Notes: a model not told the origin generated them from the sequence alone. Counted from the first letter of the stretch, positions 33,081-41,685 are shown. The stretch: DNA of 64,000 nucleotides from DATEOR01 sp963766725 (GCA_963766725.1 CAVYBK010000017.1:27541-91540); one strand, 5' to 3'. Numbers and translations: made by a program.

Positions 33081-34148
33081 GTGACAAGTCCCCCGAAGAT
33101 CGTCGCGCACCTCGACCTCGATGCGTTCTTCGCCGCGGTCGAGGAGCTGGAGCATCCGGAGCTCCGCGACAAGCCCCTCGTGGTGGGCGGAGACCCCCGC
33201 GGGCGCGGCGTCGTGGCGACGGCGAACTACGCCGCGCGGACGTTCGGGATCCATTCCGCGATGAGCTGCGCCGAGGCGTTGCGGCGCTGCCCGCACGCCG
33301 TTTTCCTCCCGCCGAGCCGCAGCCTCTACTCGCAGTACTCGCGCGCCGTGTGGACGGTCGTCCGGGAAGTGGTGCCCACCGTCGAGCGCACCGGCATTGA
33401 CGAGGGCTACCTCGACCTCGGCGAGGTGGCCGAGACCTTCCGCGCCGTGCGACCCCTCGCGGAGGCGGTGCAGACCGCGGTGAAGGGCGCGACGAGCCTC
33501 TCCTGCTCGCTCGGCGTCGGAACCTGCAAGGTCGTCGCCAAGGTGGCCAGCGACCGGCGCAAGCCTGGCGGGATCACGATCGTCCGCCCGGGCCGCGAGG
33601 CCGCCTTCCTCGCGCCGTTCGCAGTCCGGCTCCTACCCGGTGTGGGGCCGAGAGCCGAGGAGCGCCTTCGCAAGGCCGGGATCAAGACGATCGGAGGTCT
33701 GGCGAGCCTCGCGGACGCCGACCTCTCGCGGCTCCTTCCGGGCAAGGTCGGGCGGCTGCTTCGCGATCGCGCGCGCGGGATCGACCCGAGGCCGCTCGAG
33801 CTCGAGAGCGAGTCGATCTCGATCGGGCACGAGGAGACGTTCGAGCGGGACGTCTCCGACCGCGCGCAGCTCCACGCCGAGCTGCGCCGGATGGCCGAGT
33901 CAGTCGCGGGCCACCTCGAGCGCGGGGGCCAGGTGGCGCGCACGGTGACGACCAAGGTGCGCTATCCGGACTTCGCCATCCGCAGCCGCTCGACGACGGC
34001 GCCGCACGGCTTCGCCGATGCGGAGCGGATCGGAGACCTCGCCTGCGCGCTGCTCGACCGGGCGCTCGCGGACCGGCCGGGTGCGCTGCGCCTCGTGGGC
34101 GTGAGCGTCTCGAACCTCGAGGCGCACCAGCAGCTCGTGCTGGGCTAG
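33081..34148 (+). CDS. dinB: DNA polymerase IV (DinB, Y family)
   Basis: 355 residues. Lesion-bypass polymerase with the catalytic acids in HLDLDAFFAAVE (near residue 10) and in TGIDEGYLDL (near 105). The second motif is usually SIDEAYLD, so two small changes flank intact Asp-Glu. Thumb (LLPGVGPRAEERLRKAGIKT) and little-finger domains are complete. No beta-clamp motif is obvious in the short C-terminus (SNLEAHQQLVLG), although QLVLG could serve. It lies divergent to the DNA damage regulator PafBC. Confidence 0.92.
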   Translation: MTSPPKIVAHLDLDAFFAAVEELEHPELRDKPLVVGGDPRGRGVVATANYAARTFGIHSAMSCAEALRRCPHAVFLPPSRSLYSQYSRAVWTVVREVVPTVERTGIDEGYLDLGEVAETFRAVRPLAEAVQTAVKGATSLSCSLGVGTCKVVAKVASDRRKPGGITIVRPGREAAFLAPFAVRLLPGVGPRAEERLRKAGIKTIGGLASLADADLSRLLPGKVGRLLRDRARGIDPRPLELESESISIGHEETFERDVSDRAQLHAELRRMAESVAGHLERGGQVARTVTTKVRYPDFAIRSRSTTAPHGFADAERIGDLACALLDRALADRPGALRLVGVSVSNLEAHQQLVLG

Positions 34149-34149
34149 C

Positions 34150-34566
34150 TCAGGCGGCCGCTGGGGTGGCTTCGAGGTGCTGGTGCGAGGGGCAGTACTC
34201 GCGCTCGGGGAGCGGCGTGCGCTGGCACGGCTTGCCCTTGCGCGTCGTCGCGCGGCAGCGGGCAACGCCGCCGTCGAACGCGCCGGCCTCGATCTGCGCC
34301 TCGATGAACTCGACCGCGGCGCCGATCCCCTCGGTCACGGCCCAGGCGACCTGCGCCTGCTGCGTGATGGGGAAGTAGCGGCGGATGTCCTGGAAGAGCG
34401 TCTTGTCAGGGCTCGAGAAGTAGCGCGGATCCTTGGCGAGCCGCTCGACGCAGTCCTCGCATGCGGCGAGGACGTCACGGCGGTACTCGAGCTGCTTCTC
34501 GACGCCGACGTACGGGTCGATCAGGTCCTTGATGCTGCGATAAATGGCTCTCGAGTACTGATACAT
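34150..34566 (-). CDS. Conserved protein with C-terminal zinc-binding motif
   Basis: 138 residues. The N-terminal 95 residues are helical (MYQYSRAIYRSIKDLIDPYV, then RRDVLAACEDCVERLAKDPR). The C-terminus carries the pattern C-x6-GK-x-C-x9-YC-x2-H (RCRATTRKGKPCQRTPLPER, then EYCPSH), a small zinc-binding motif similar to DUF5763 that occurs at the end of many unrelated bacterial proteins. I do not recognise the N-terminal domain. ATG 34566 is the only plausible start. It ends one base from the convergent dinB. Confidence 0.72.
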   Translation of the reverse strand: MYQYSRAIYRSIKDLIDPYVGVEKQLEYRRDVLAACEDCVERLAKDPRYFSSPDKTLFQDIRRYFPITQQAQVAWAVTEGIGAAVEFIEAQIEAGAFDGGVARCRATTRKGKPCQRTPLPEREYCPSHQHLEATPAAA

Positions 34567-34703
34567 ACGCGCCGGAAGTTGTCCTCTCCCTCGGTGACCG
34601 AGCTTACCTAGCTGCCTTCCAAAAAGCCTGCAAATTTCTGTTAACCGCAGATTAAGTGCGTCAGATTTCGCGCCTGGGCGCGCATCCTAACGCGGCCCTC
34701 GAG

Positions 34704-34739
34704 GCTGTTACAAACTTCCCGGTTCGCGCTGTTACAAAC
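34704..34739 (-). promoter_or_regulatory. Two 12-bp direct repeats, GTTTGTAACAGC, 24 bp apart
   Basis: On the minus strand GTTTGTAACAGC occurs at 34739-34728 and again at 34715-34704, exactly. The surrounding 180-bp gap is the most AT-rich intergenic stretch nearby. The repeats lie upstream of the 138-residue zinc-motif gene and just downstream of the SPOR-domain gene. A spacing of 24 bp suits a dimeric or cooperative DNA-binding protein. Confidence 0.4.
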
Positions 34740-34747
34740 GTCGCGCG

Positions 34748-35488
34748 CTAGTTCGATACTTCGCGCACGTACGCAGTCGGGAATCCTTTCGACCGCGCGT
34801 TGGGAAGGGCGGCGTTCGCCTGGGACTCCGTGTCGTAGATCCCGGTGAACGTGACGTAGTAGCCAGGGTTCAGGCTCGAGAAGTCGGAGGAGTTGAGGAT
34901 CCCGACCTGCGAGAGCCCGTTGGTGCGCGCCTTGTCGGCCGCGGCCTCGGCCTGAGAGCGGCCGTTGCTCGTCGGCACCGACTTGAGGACGACCGTGAAG
35001 CCGTCCTTCGTCGGCGGCCAGGTGACGTTGCTGCCGGTGGTGGTCGTCCCGAACGTCGTCGTGCCGAAGGTCGTGGTCGAGAACGTCGTCGTCCCGAGCG
35101 TCGTCGTGGGCGGAGTGATCGTGATCGTGGACGGTGTGACGCCGACGGTGCTCGTCGTGGAGGGAGCGGTGGAGACGACGGGGATGGACGTCGCCGGCCC
35201 ACTCGACTTCCCGTCGTCGGTCGCAGCCAGCGCGACCACCGCGCCCGAGACGAGGGCGACGAGCAGGAGCGCAGCGAGAGCCGCCCAGAGCCAGATCGGG
35301 GAGTCGCGCCGCCAGACCTCGGCATAGCGTCCGCCGACGTAGGCGCCGGGGAGGCGCCGTCCACACTCCAGGCAGTACTCCTGGTAGACGTCGTGCGGCG
35401 CGCCGCAGTTGGGGCAGCGGCCGGGCTCGGGAGGCGGGGGAGGAGGTGCCGCCTCGGGGGGCGGAGGTGGAGGCGGGGGCTCGACCAC
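34748..35488 (-). CDS. Zinc-ribbon, membrane-anchored SPOR-domain protein
   Basis: 246 residues. A proline-rich start is followed by a zinc ribbon (CPNCGAPHDVYQEYCLECGR), one membrane helix (IWLWAALAALLLVALVSGAV), a Thr-rich linker with repeated TTTFG units, and a C-terminal SPOR domain (FTVVLKSVPTSNGRSQAEAA, then GYYVTFTGIYDTESQANAAL). SPOR domains bind denuded glycan strands at division sites, so the protein should sit at the septum with its ribbon in the cytoplasm. It follows another double zinc-ribbon gene by one base and is probably co-transcribed with it. Confidence 0.85.
   Translation of the reverse strand: MVEPPPPPPPPEAAPPPPPPEPGRCPNCGAPHDVYQEYCLECGRRLPGAYVGGRYAEVWRRDSPIWLWAALAALLLVALVSGAVVALAATDDGKSSGPATSIPVVSTAPSTTSTVGVTPSTITITPPTTTLGTTTFSTTTFGTTTFGTTTTGSNVTWPPTKDGFTVVLKSVPTSNGRSQAEAAADKARTNGLSQVGILNSSDFSSLNPGYYVTFTGIYDTESQANAALPNARSKGFPTAYVREVSN
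35029..35112 (-). repeat. Tandem 15-bp repeats encoding TTTFG units
   Basis: About five imperfect 15-bp units encode TTTLG, TTTFS, TTTFG, TTTFG and TTTTG in the linker of the SPOR protein. Repeat-number change would alter linker length only. Confidence 0.6.
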
Positions 35489-35489
35489 G

Positions 35490-36062
35490 CTAGTCCTCCT
35501 CGCCGGTCGACCAGCGGCGAATCAGCGTCTGGTCGAGATCCTCGGTCTCGGGAGAAAACTCGTCCGCCGCGACGGAATGGCCGCAGGCCGGGCAGAAGTT
35601 CGTGTCGGCGGGGAGCGGCCCCGCGCAATGAGAGCAGGCGGAGAGAGCCCTCGTCCCGGTGGCAGGGCGGCCGCAGTGCGAGCAGAAGTGGGCTCCCGGT
35701 AGCAGCGGCGCGCCGCAGGCGCAGAGCTGCACCGCGCGCGTCCCGCGCGGCACTGCGCTCGCCGCGACCATGAGCCCGTCGAGCTCGAGCATCCGCTCCT
35801 CGATGGCGAGGACGTCGCTCGCGCGCTCGACAAGGAGCTCCGGGCGAAACCGGTCGCGGCGCACCATCTCGACCGTGAGGCCGCCCACGTCCCGGATCTC
35901 CGTCTCGCGTCGGCCCGCGAGCCAACGCCGTTCGCGCCGCATCCGCCCAGGAGGCGGCAGCGGAGTGGCTCCGGGCGGGCCTTCGGGCCCAGGCGGAGGC
36001 GGAGGCTCTTCGACGCCGGGCTCGACCTGCGGGCCGCGGCGAAGTCTTCGGACCCAGGGCAT
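35490..36062 (-). CDS. Double zinc-ribbon protein of unknown function
   Basis: 190 residues. A proline-rich N-terminal region (about 15-40) is followed by a charged middle part (RERRWLAGRRETEIRDVGGL, then LLVERASDVLAIEERMLELD) and three C-x2-C knuckle groups making two zinc ribbons (CACGAPLLPGAHFCSHCGRP and CSHCAGPLPADTNFCPACGH). No membrane helix is seen. It overlaps the same operon as the SPOR zinc-ribbon protein. Such ribbons mediate protein or nucleic-acid contacts; no specific role can be assigned. Confidence 0.72.
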   Translation of the reverse strand: MPWVRRLRRGPQVEPGVEEPPPPPGPEGPPGATPLPPPGRMRRERRWLAGRRETEIRDVGGLTVEMVRRDRFRPELLVERASDVLAIEERMLELDGLMVAASAVPRGTRAVQLCACGAPLLPGAHFCSHCGRPATGTRALSACSHCAGPLPADTNFCPACGHSVAADEFSPETEDLDQTLIRRWSTGEED

Positions 36063-36104
36063 CTGGCTGCCGAGTCTAACGCCCGCGAACGACGAGTTCG
36101 ACCG

Positions 36105-37533
36105 CTAGAGCGCCAGAACGACGAGTCGTTCTTCGGTCATCTCCCGCACGGCGTAGTGCGGGCCTTCCTTCGTGTTGCCCGACTCCTTGACGCCTCCGTA
36201 CGGCATCTGGTCGGCGCGGAAGGTCGGCGCCTCGTTCACGGTCACGCCGCCGAACTCGAGCGCGGCCGCTGCTGCGAGCGCCGTCTTCAGGTTGGCCGTG
36301 AAGATGCCTGCCTGGAGCCCGTACTCGGTCGCGTTGGCGAGCTCGAACGCCTCCTCGGAGGAGTCGTAGGGCGAAACCGTGCAGAGCGGGCCGAAGACCT
36401 CCTGGCAGGAGACCTTCATCTCCTGGCGTGACATCGGCGAGCACCGTTGGCTGCAGCAGGCCGCCGACGACCTCGCCCCCCGCCAACACAGTTGCTCCGG
36501 CGGACTTCGCCTCCTCGACCCAGGAGACGATGCGGTCGCGGGCGTCCTCGTCGATGACCGGGCCCACGTCGGTGTCCTCCTCGCCCGGGTCGCCGACCTT
36601 GAGCGCCTGCACCTTCGGGACGAAACGCGAGACGAAGTCGTCGTACGCCTCGCGCTTGACGTAGATCCGCTGGACGGAGATGCAGCTCTGGCCGGCGAAG
36701 GAGAACGCGTTCGCGGCGAGCTTCGTCGCCGCTTCCTCGATGTCGGCATCCGCTTCGACGACCACCGGCGTCGCGTTGCCGAGCTCGAGGTTCACACGCT
36801 TCTTCACCGCCCGCTCGCGGATCTTCCAGCCGACGCCCGAGGAGCCGGTGAACGTGATCAGCTTCACGCGCTCGTCCTCGACGATGACGTCGCCGATCTC
36901 GGCGGAGGGCCCGACGAGGACGTTGAGCCAGCCGGGAGGGAGCCCGGCCTCGGTCTCGAGCTCGCCCAGCAGGAGCGCGGAGAGCGGCGTGTGGCCGGCG
37001 GGCTTCAGCACGACGGCACAGCCCGCGGCGAGTGCGGGGGCGACCTTGTGTGCGACGAGGTTGAGCGGGAAGTTGAAGGGGGTGATGGCGCCGACGATCC
37101 CGATCGGCACGCGCATCGTGTAGGCGACCTTGCCGACCCCGGCGGCGGAGGCGTCCATCGGGACGACCTCTCCGGCGAGACGGCGCGCCTCGACCGCGGC
37201 CATCGTGTACGTGGACACGGCGCGCTCGGCCTCGACCCGGGCGGCCTTCATCGGCTTGCCGGCCTCGGCGGAGATCGTCTGCGCGACCTCGTCGTGCCGC
37301 TCCTGCAGAAGCGCGGCGACGCGGTCGAGGATCGCGGCGCGCTCGTGGGCGGGAAGGGGGGAGCTCATCGCACGCTCCGCCGCATCGAGCGCCTTCCGTG
37401 CGTGCTCCGCGCCCGCCCGCGCCACGCGCGCGACCGTTTCTCCCGAATAGGGCGAGTCGACGTCCTGCCACTCGCCGGTCTCGATCCACTCGCCGTCGAG
37501 GAGGAGCTTCCGCTCCTGAACCGTCACAGCCAT
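36105..37533 (-). CDS. NAD(P)-dependent aldehyde dehydrogenase, one frameshift
   Basis: About 475 residues. The fold is complete: ITPFNFPLNLVAHKVAPALA, the glycine pair in FTGSSGVGWKI, the general base Glu in LELGNATPVV and the catalytic Cys in AGQSCISVQRI. One extra base near 36426 divides the C-terminal 105 residues (EMKVSCQEVFGPLCTVSPYD onward) from the rest; removal restores the match. The sequence is closest in style to lactaldehyde or phosphonoacetaldehyde-type ALDHs, but the substrate is not readable. ATG 37533 gives AVTVQERKLLLDGEW. It is divergent from the 3-hydroxyacyl-CoA dehydrogenase gene 32 bases away. Confidence 0.87.
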
Positions 37534-37552
37534 AGGAGATCTATTCAACCAT

Positions 37553-37558
37553 TACGCT
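37553..37558 (+). promoter_or_regulatory. -10 element of the 3-hydroxyacyl-CoA dehydrogenase gene
   Basis: TACGCT ends seven bases before GTG 37566; no Shine-Dalgarno is present. Confidence 0.45.
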
Positions 37559-37565
37559 GCGGCGC

Positions 37566-38420
37566 GTGGCGACCGAGATTCAGCGGGTCGGCGTGGTCGG
37601 GCTCGGGACGATGGGCGCGGGCATCGCGCAGGTCTGCGTCCAGGCCGGCGTCGAGACCGTCGGGCGCGAAGTGACCGAGGAGCTCGGCGAGCGCGCGCGG
37701 GAGCGCATCGCCCACTACCTCGGCCGCGGCGTCGAGAAGGGCCGGCTCACCGCCGAGGAGCGGGACGCGGCGCTCGGACGGCTGACGACGACCACCGAGC
37801 TGGCGGATCTCGAGGGCTGCGACCTCGTGATCGAAGCCGTCGTCGAGGAGCTCGGCGCGAAGCGCGAGATCTTCGCGGAGCTCGACCGGCTGCTTCCGTC
37901 GGCGGTGCTCGCGACGAACACCTCCGCCTTGCCCGTGGGGGAGATCGCCGCGGCGACCGAGCGGCCCGAGCGCGTCGTCGGCATGCACTTCTTCAACCCC
38001 GCGCCGGTCTTGCCGCTCGTCGAGGTCGTGCAGGCGGAGGCCTCCTCGGACGAGGCCGTCGAGACGGCCCTCGCGTTCGCCGAGCGGATAGGGAAACGCC
38101 CGATCCGCTGCCGGGACACGCCCGGCTTCGTCGTCAACCGCATCCTCATCCCGCTCCTGAACGACTGCGTGCGTGTCCTCGAGGAGGCCTCGGTCACGCC
38201 GGAGGACCTCGACACGGCCATGACCGCCGGCGTCAACTGGCCAATCGGGCCGTGCGCGCTCATCGACCTCATCGGCGTGGACGTCCACGTGCACGCGTCG
38301 GAGGCGCTCTACGACGCGCTCGGCGAGGAGCGGATGCGCCCGCCCCAGCGGCTCGTCGAGATGCAGGAGAGCGGCAGGCTCGGGCGCAAGACCGGCGAGG
38401 GCTTCTTCCGCTACGGCTAG
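37566..38420 (+). CDS. 3-hydroxybutyryl-CoA / 3-hydroxyacyl-CoA dehydrogenase
   Basis: 284 residues. The Rossmann motif GLGTMGAGIAQVC (about 12-24), the catalytic Ser/His region (NTSALPVGEIA; GMHFFNPAPVLPLVEVV with catalytic His) and the C-terminal domain (TPGFVVNRILIPLLNDCVRV, GLIDLIG-like ALIDLIGVDV) are complete. The enzyme oxidises 3-hydroxyacyl-CoA to 3-ketoacyl-CoA with NAD in fatty acid or butanoate metabolism. The usual acidic end of strand two, which binds the NAD ribose, reads GREV, so NADP use is conceivable. The start is GTG 37566. Confidence 0.92.
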   Translation: MATEIQRVGVVGLGTMGAGIAQVCVQAGVETVGREVTEELGERARERIAHYLGRGVEKGRLTAEERDAALGRLTTTTELADLEGCDLVIEAVVEELGAKREIFAELDRLLPSAVLATNTSALPVGEIAAATERPERVVGMHFFNPAPVLPLVEVVQAEASSDEAVETALAFAERIGKRPIRCRDTPGFVVNRILIPLLNDCVRVLEEASVTPEDLDTAMTAGVNWPIGPCALIDLIGVDVHVHASEALYDALGEERMRPPQRLVEMQESGRLGRKTGEGFFRYG

Positions 38421-38452
38421 ACGTCCGGCCCCGGGCCTAGGATCAAAGCCCG

Positions 38453-38662
38453 GTGACGATGTGCGCGGTGTGCCGGAGAAACCTGCTCGCGGGCGAGAGC
38501 TTCCGCTACTGGCAGGTGCGCCGGCACGAGGGGCCGGGCGGGCGGATCGTCTGCCTGCTCTGCGAGAGCGAGGCCGCGCGCGAGGGGTGGCAGCGAAGCG
38601 GCGACCCACTGCGCCACGAGAACGCGACCGGGCTACGCGGATCCGTACGACGCGTCGCGTAG
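38453..38662 (+). CDS. Small zinc-knuckle protein, 69 residues
   Basis: The protein has CAVCRRNLLAGESFRYWQVR and CLLCESEAAREGW, two Cys pairs 30 residues apart that would hold one zinc, with an aromatic strand between. The tail is basic. I have seen similar short proteins in related actinobacteria without a known role. GTG 38453 and ATG 38459 are both possible starts; a TAGGAT hexamer nine bases before the GTG suggests the former on a leaderless transcript. Confidence 0.62.
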   Translation: MTMCAVCRRNLLAGESFRYWQVRRHEGPGGRIVCLLCESEAAREGWQRSGDPLRHENATGLRGSVRRVA

Positions 38663-38667
38663 ACGGC

Positions 38668-38925
38668 CTACGCCGCGAGGCGCGGGCCCGAGCGGCACCA
38701 GCCCGCATCCGGGTGGCGCTTCGCCACTTCGGCCCAGATCGAATCCGCCTCGGCGGACGAGAGGAGATCGAGGTCGATCGCGTGCCGCGTCGCGGCCACC
38801 GCCGCCAGGATGTGGTGGCGGTACATGCGCTCTCCGCCCGGAACGCGCATCGAGGCGACCGCAAGCGCATCGAGTCGGGCTGCGAGAAGGCGAACGGTGC
38901 GGTCGTGGCGGAGGTTCTCGTCCAT
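38668..38925 (-). CDS. Hypothetical 85-residue protein
   Basis: Mostly helical and soluble (MDENLRHDRTVRLLAARLDA, then YRHHILAAVAATRHAIDLDL, then SSAEADSIWAEVAKRHPDAG). There is one Cys near the C-terminus. The regular helical pattern and start-stop placement between two other genes make it a plausible real gene, convergent with the zinc-knuckle gene. No family is recognised and no Shine-Dalgarno is evident before ATG 38923-38925. Confidence 0.5.
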   Translation of the reverse strand: MDENLRHDRTVRLLAARLDALAVASMRVPGGERMYRHHILAAVAATRHAIDLDLLSSAEADSIWAEVAKRHPDAGWCRSGPRLAA

Positions 38926-39055
38926 GAGGGTTGCCTCGGAAGCGGCGGATCGTAGTACGCCGGCTGGACGGCGACTCCTTCCCGAGCCGGCGAACTGTGC
39001 TTACAAACTCATGAAGAAAGATTCACCGCGGTTAGCGATATTTCGTGTCGAGCAG

Positions 39056-39526
39056 ATGCGGCGTTTTGCGGTTCTTCTCGTGGCGGTGGCGGTCGCGGCC
39101 TCGATGGCCGGGGCTGCGCATGGCACGGTGGCGAAAACCACCGGAGGCGTGTACCTCCAACTCTCCGAGGGCGCCGGCTTCGCCAAGGTCCGAAATCGCG
39201 GGACCTTCATCGGGCGAGTGAAGCGGGGGAAGATCGTCGCGACCCCGAACGTGAACGTGAACGGCTGCGAGTCGAGAAGCGACACGAACGACAACATGAC
39301 CCGCTGCAAGGGCCGGGAGATCACGTTCAACACCGTGGGTGCCGGCAGGTGGCGGCTCAAGCTGCGGGGCCGGGGGATCTACGGCTCCGGATTCGTGCAC
39401 GGCTGTCTCGTGCTCGACGGCCGCGACACGGGGGAGACCGGAACTTTCCGCCGGGGTCTCGACGGCGAGGAGCAGCCATGGCCGCGTCTCCGCAGGCGAT
39501 TCACGCTCGGCAGCGGCAGCTGCTGA
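39056..39526 (+). CDS. Secreted hypothetical protein
   Basis: 156 residues. The signal peptide (MRRFAVLLVAVAVAASMAGA) is cleaved near AAHG, followed by a beta-rich domain (GTFIGRVKRGKIVAT, then GREITFNTVGAGRWRLKLRG, then VHGCLVLDGRDTGETGTF). Three Cys could form disulfides outside the cell. I know similar small secreted beta proteins in this bacterial group, with no function. ATG 39011 is an alternative start adding 15 residues; 39056 gives a textbook signal peptide. It precedes an OmpR-type regulator by 46 bases. Confidence 0.65.
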   Translation: MRRFAVLLVAVAVAASMAGAAHGTVAKTTGGVYLQLSEGAGFAKVRNRGTFIGRVKRGKIVATPNVNVNGCESRSDTNDNMTRCKGREITFNTVGAGRWRLKLRGRGIYGSGFVHGCLVLDGRDTGETGTFRRGLDGEEQPWPRLRRRFTLGSGSC

Positions 39527-39572
39527 CCCTTCCTCCGCGGACCACCCGGCGCGTTTGACAGGATACTGCGAC

Positions 39573-40283
39573 GTGACTCGAGCTCAAGGCCACTCCATCC
39601 TCGTCGTCGAGGATGAGCCGAGCATCGCGTCCTTCGTGAGCATGTATCTCGAGAAGGCGGGCTTCGCCGTGCGCAAGGCGGAGACCGGCGCCGGGGCGAT
39701 CGAGCAAGCCGATGCGGAGGCGCCGTCGCTCGTCATCCTCGACCTCATGCTTCCCGACCTGGACGGGATCGACGTCTGCCGGCGGATCCGGCAGCGCTCC
39801 GACGTGCCGATCCTGATGCTCACCGCCCGTGACGACGACATCGACAAGATCATCGGGCTCGAGGTCGGCGCCGACGACTACCTCACGAAGCCCTTCAACC
39901 CGGGCGAGCTCGTCGCCCGCGTGAAGTCAGTGCTGCGCCGGGCGAACCCGGAACGGCGTGAGCTCCAGACCGCGTCGCTTCAGCACGGCGACCTGAAGAT
40001 CGACGCGGGGCGGCGCGAGGTCACCGTCGCGGCCGAGGAGATCCAGCTGGCGCCGAAGGAGTTCGACCTCCTCTGGGAGCTGCTCGACCACCGCGGGCTG
40101 GTCCTCACGCGCGACCAGCTGCTCGAGCGGGTCTGGGGGTACACGTTCGCAGGTGACACCCGGACGGTGGACGTGCACGTGAGGCAGCTGCGGCGCAAGC
40201 TCGGCGACGCCTCGCCGATCGTCACCGTGTGGGGCGTGGGCTACAAGGTCTCGGTAGAGCCCAAGGTCGCCCAAGCCTCGTAG
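39573..40283 (+). CDS. OmpR-family response regulator
   Basis: 236 residues. The receiver domain has VVEDEPSIASF, the phosphoacceptor in LVILDLMLPDLDG (about residue 55) and Lys in DDYLTKPF. A winged-helix domain follows (LAPKEFDLLWELLDHRGLVL, then TVDVHVRQLRRKLGD and TVWGVGYKV). GTG 39573 starts it. The histidine kinase follows six bases after the stop, so they form one operon. The receptor signal and target genes are unknown. Confidence 0.92.
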   Translation: MTRAQGHSILVVEDEPSIASFVSMYLEKAGFAVRKAETGAGAIEQADAEAPSLVILDLMLPDLDGIDVCRRIRQRSDVPILMLTARDDDIDKIIGLEVGADDYLTKPFNPGELVARVKSVLRRANPERRELQTASLQHGDLKIDAGRREVTVAAEEIQLAPKEFDLLWELLDHRGLVLTRDQLLERVWGYTFAGDTRTVDVHVRQLRRKLGDASPIVTVWGVGYKVSVEPKVAQAS

Positions 40284-40289
40284 GCGCCG

Positions 40290-41666
40290 GTGCGCTCGCT
40301 GCGCTACCGCATTCCGGCCCTCTTTCTCGTCGGAGTGCTGGTCGCCTCCGCCGTCGCCGCCGTGCTCGCGGTGCGGCTGTTCCAGGACTACACGCGGGAC
40401 CGCACCCTCGCCGAGCTTCGGCGCCAGGCGCAGGGCCTCGCGCAGCTCTACCAGGAGCAGGCGATCAGAAGCGTCGACGAGGCGCGCGCGGCTCCCGGGT
40501 TCGCGGCGCCGATCCTCGAGCAGGCGACGGGCTCGCGCATCTACTACGCCGGCGTCGAGATCTTCCCCGGCGAGAAGTCCGGGCTCGGCCGGCTTCCGCT
40601 CTCGCTCCTCGATCAGTCGCGGCTCGATGCCGGCCAGGTACAGACCTTCGAGTTCACGCCGCCGGGGACGGACCGCACGTACTTTGCGGCCGCCTACCCG
40701 ATCACCCTCGGGGGCGACACCTTCGGCGCGCTCGTCGTGGCGAAGCCGCGCGCGGAGCTGCAGGAGCGCTGGGTCGTCCTCCTCGGGCGCATGGCGATCG
40801 CTCTGCTCGTCGGCCTCGGTGTCGCGGGCGGCCTCGTCTGGTACCTCTCGCGGCGGCTGACGAAGCCCGTGCTCGCTCTCTCACGCGCGGCTGACGAGGT
40901 CGCTGCCGGCCGCTACGACGCGGACCTTCCGGAGGCACGCTCGAAGGACGAGATCGGCCACCTCACAGAGCGATTCGCCGAGATGACCGAGAAGCTCGCC
41001 GAGTCGCAGCGGCGCGAGCGCAACTTCCTCATGGTCGTCTCCCACGAGCTGCGGACCCCGCTCACCGCGATCCGGGGGCACGTCGAGGCGCTGCGCGAGG
41101 GGATCGCGCAGGACGAGGAGACGCAGGAGGCGTCGCTCCGGGTGATCGGCGCGGAGACGGACCGGCTCACGCGCCTCGTCGGCGACGTCCTCGACCTTGC
41201 GCGGATGGAGGCGCATCAGTTCACCCTCGAGGAGGAGGAGGTCGAGCTGCGGCGCCTGCTCGAGCAGGCGTACGAGAGCTTCGGCGAGGAGGCGCGGCGC
41301 CGCGGGATCGAGTACGAGTGCTCGCTCGAGGCGGATCCGGTCCTCGACACGGACGGGGACCGGGTGCTGCAGATCGTGTCCAACCTCCTCGACAACGCCT
41401 TCGCGTGGACACCCGACGGCGGACGCATCGACCTCGGCCTCAGCGCGACGAACGGGACGATCTCGATCTCGGTGGCGGACTCGGGGCCGGGCATCGGGCC
41501 GGAGGAGCGCGAGCGGATCTTCCGCCCGTTCTGGTCGCGGGCCGGTGAGGGAACGGGCCTCGGGCTTCCGATCGCGCGCGAGCTCGCGCAGGCGCTCGGA
41601 GGCGAGCTCATGCTCGAGTCGCAGCTCGGGAAGGGGTCCCGCTTCGAACTCCGGTTACCGGCCTAG
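40290..41666 (+). CDS. HAMP-domain sensor histidine kinase
   Basis: 458 residues. Two membrane helices (about 10-30 and 165-190) enclose a periplasmic-type sensor of about 130 residues. A HAMP domain follows (RRLTKPVLALSRAADEVAAG), then HisKA with the phosphoacceptor (MVVSHELRTPLTAIRGHVEA) and HATPase_c with N (QIVSNLLDNAFAWTPDGG), G1 (VADSGPGIG) and G2 (GEGTGLGLPIA) boxes. All catalytic parts are intact. It is the cognate kinase of the regulator just upstream; GTG 40290 starts six bases after that stop. Confidence 0.92.
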   Translation: MRSLRYRIPALFLVGVLVASAVAAVLAVRLFQDYTRDRTLAELRRQAQGLAQLYQEQAIRSVDEARAAPGFAAPILEQATGSRIYYAGVEIFPGEKSGLGRLPLSLLDQSRLDAGQVQTFEFTPPGTDRTYFAAAYPITLGGDTFGALVVAKPRAELQERWVVLLGRMAIALLVGLGVAGGLVWYLSRRLTKPVLALSRAADEVAAGRYDADLPEARSKDEIGHLTERFAEMTEKLAESQRRERNFLMVVSHELRTPLTAIRGHVEALREGIAQDEETQEASLRVIGAETDRLTRLVGDVLDLARMEAHQFTLEEEEVELRRLLEQAYESFGEEARRRGIEYECSLEADPVLDTDGDRVLQIVSNLLDNAFAWTPDGGRIDLGLSATNGTISISVADSGPGIGPEERERIFRPFWSRAGEGTGLGLPIARELAQALGGELMLESQLGKGSRFELRLPA

Positions 41667-41685
41667 CCCGGCAGGCGAGCTAGGC
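41661..41685. terminator. Weak inverted repeat between convergent genes
   Basis: GCCTAG at 41661-41666 and CTAGGC at 41680-41685 flank the 13-bp gap between the kinase stop and the convergent coiled-coil gene stop. It could form a bidirectional terminator stem, but it is short. Confidence 0.3.

Noticed and set aside
38958..38992. Eight-base inverted repeat CGCCGGCT/AGCCGGCG with a 19-base loop upstream of the secreted protein
   Set aside because: Short GC stems with wide loops are frequent by chance at this base composition, and it is not positioned after a gene.
39555..39567. TTGACA followed by GATACT upstream of the OmpR-type regulator
   Set aside because: The two hexamers are one base apart, so they cannot be a -35/-10 pair, and nothing resembling a -10 lies 16-18 bases after TTGACA.
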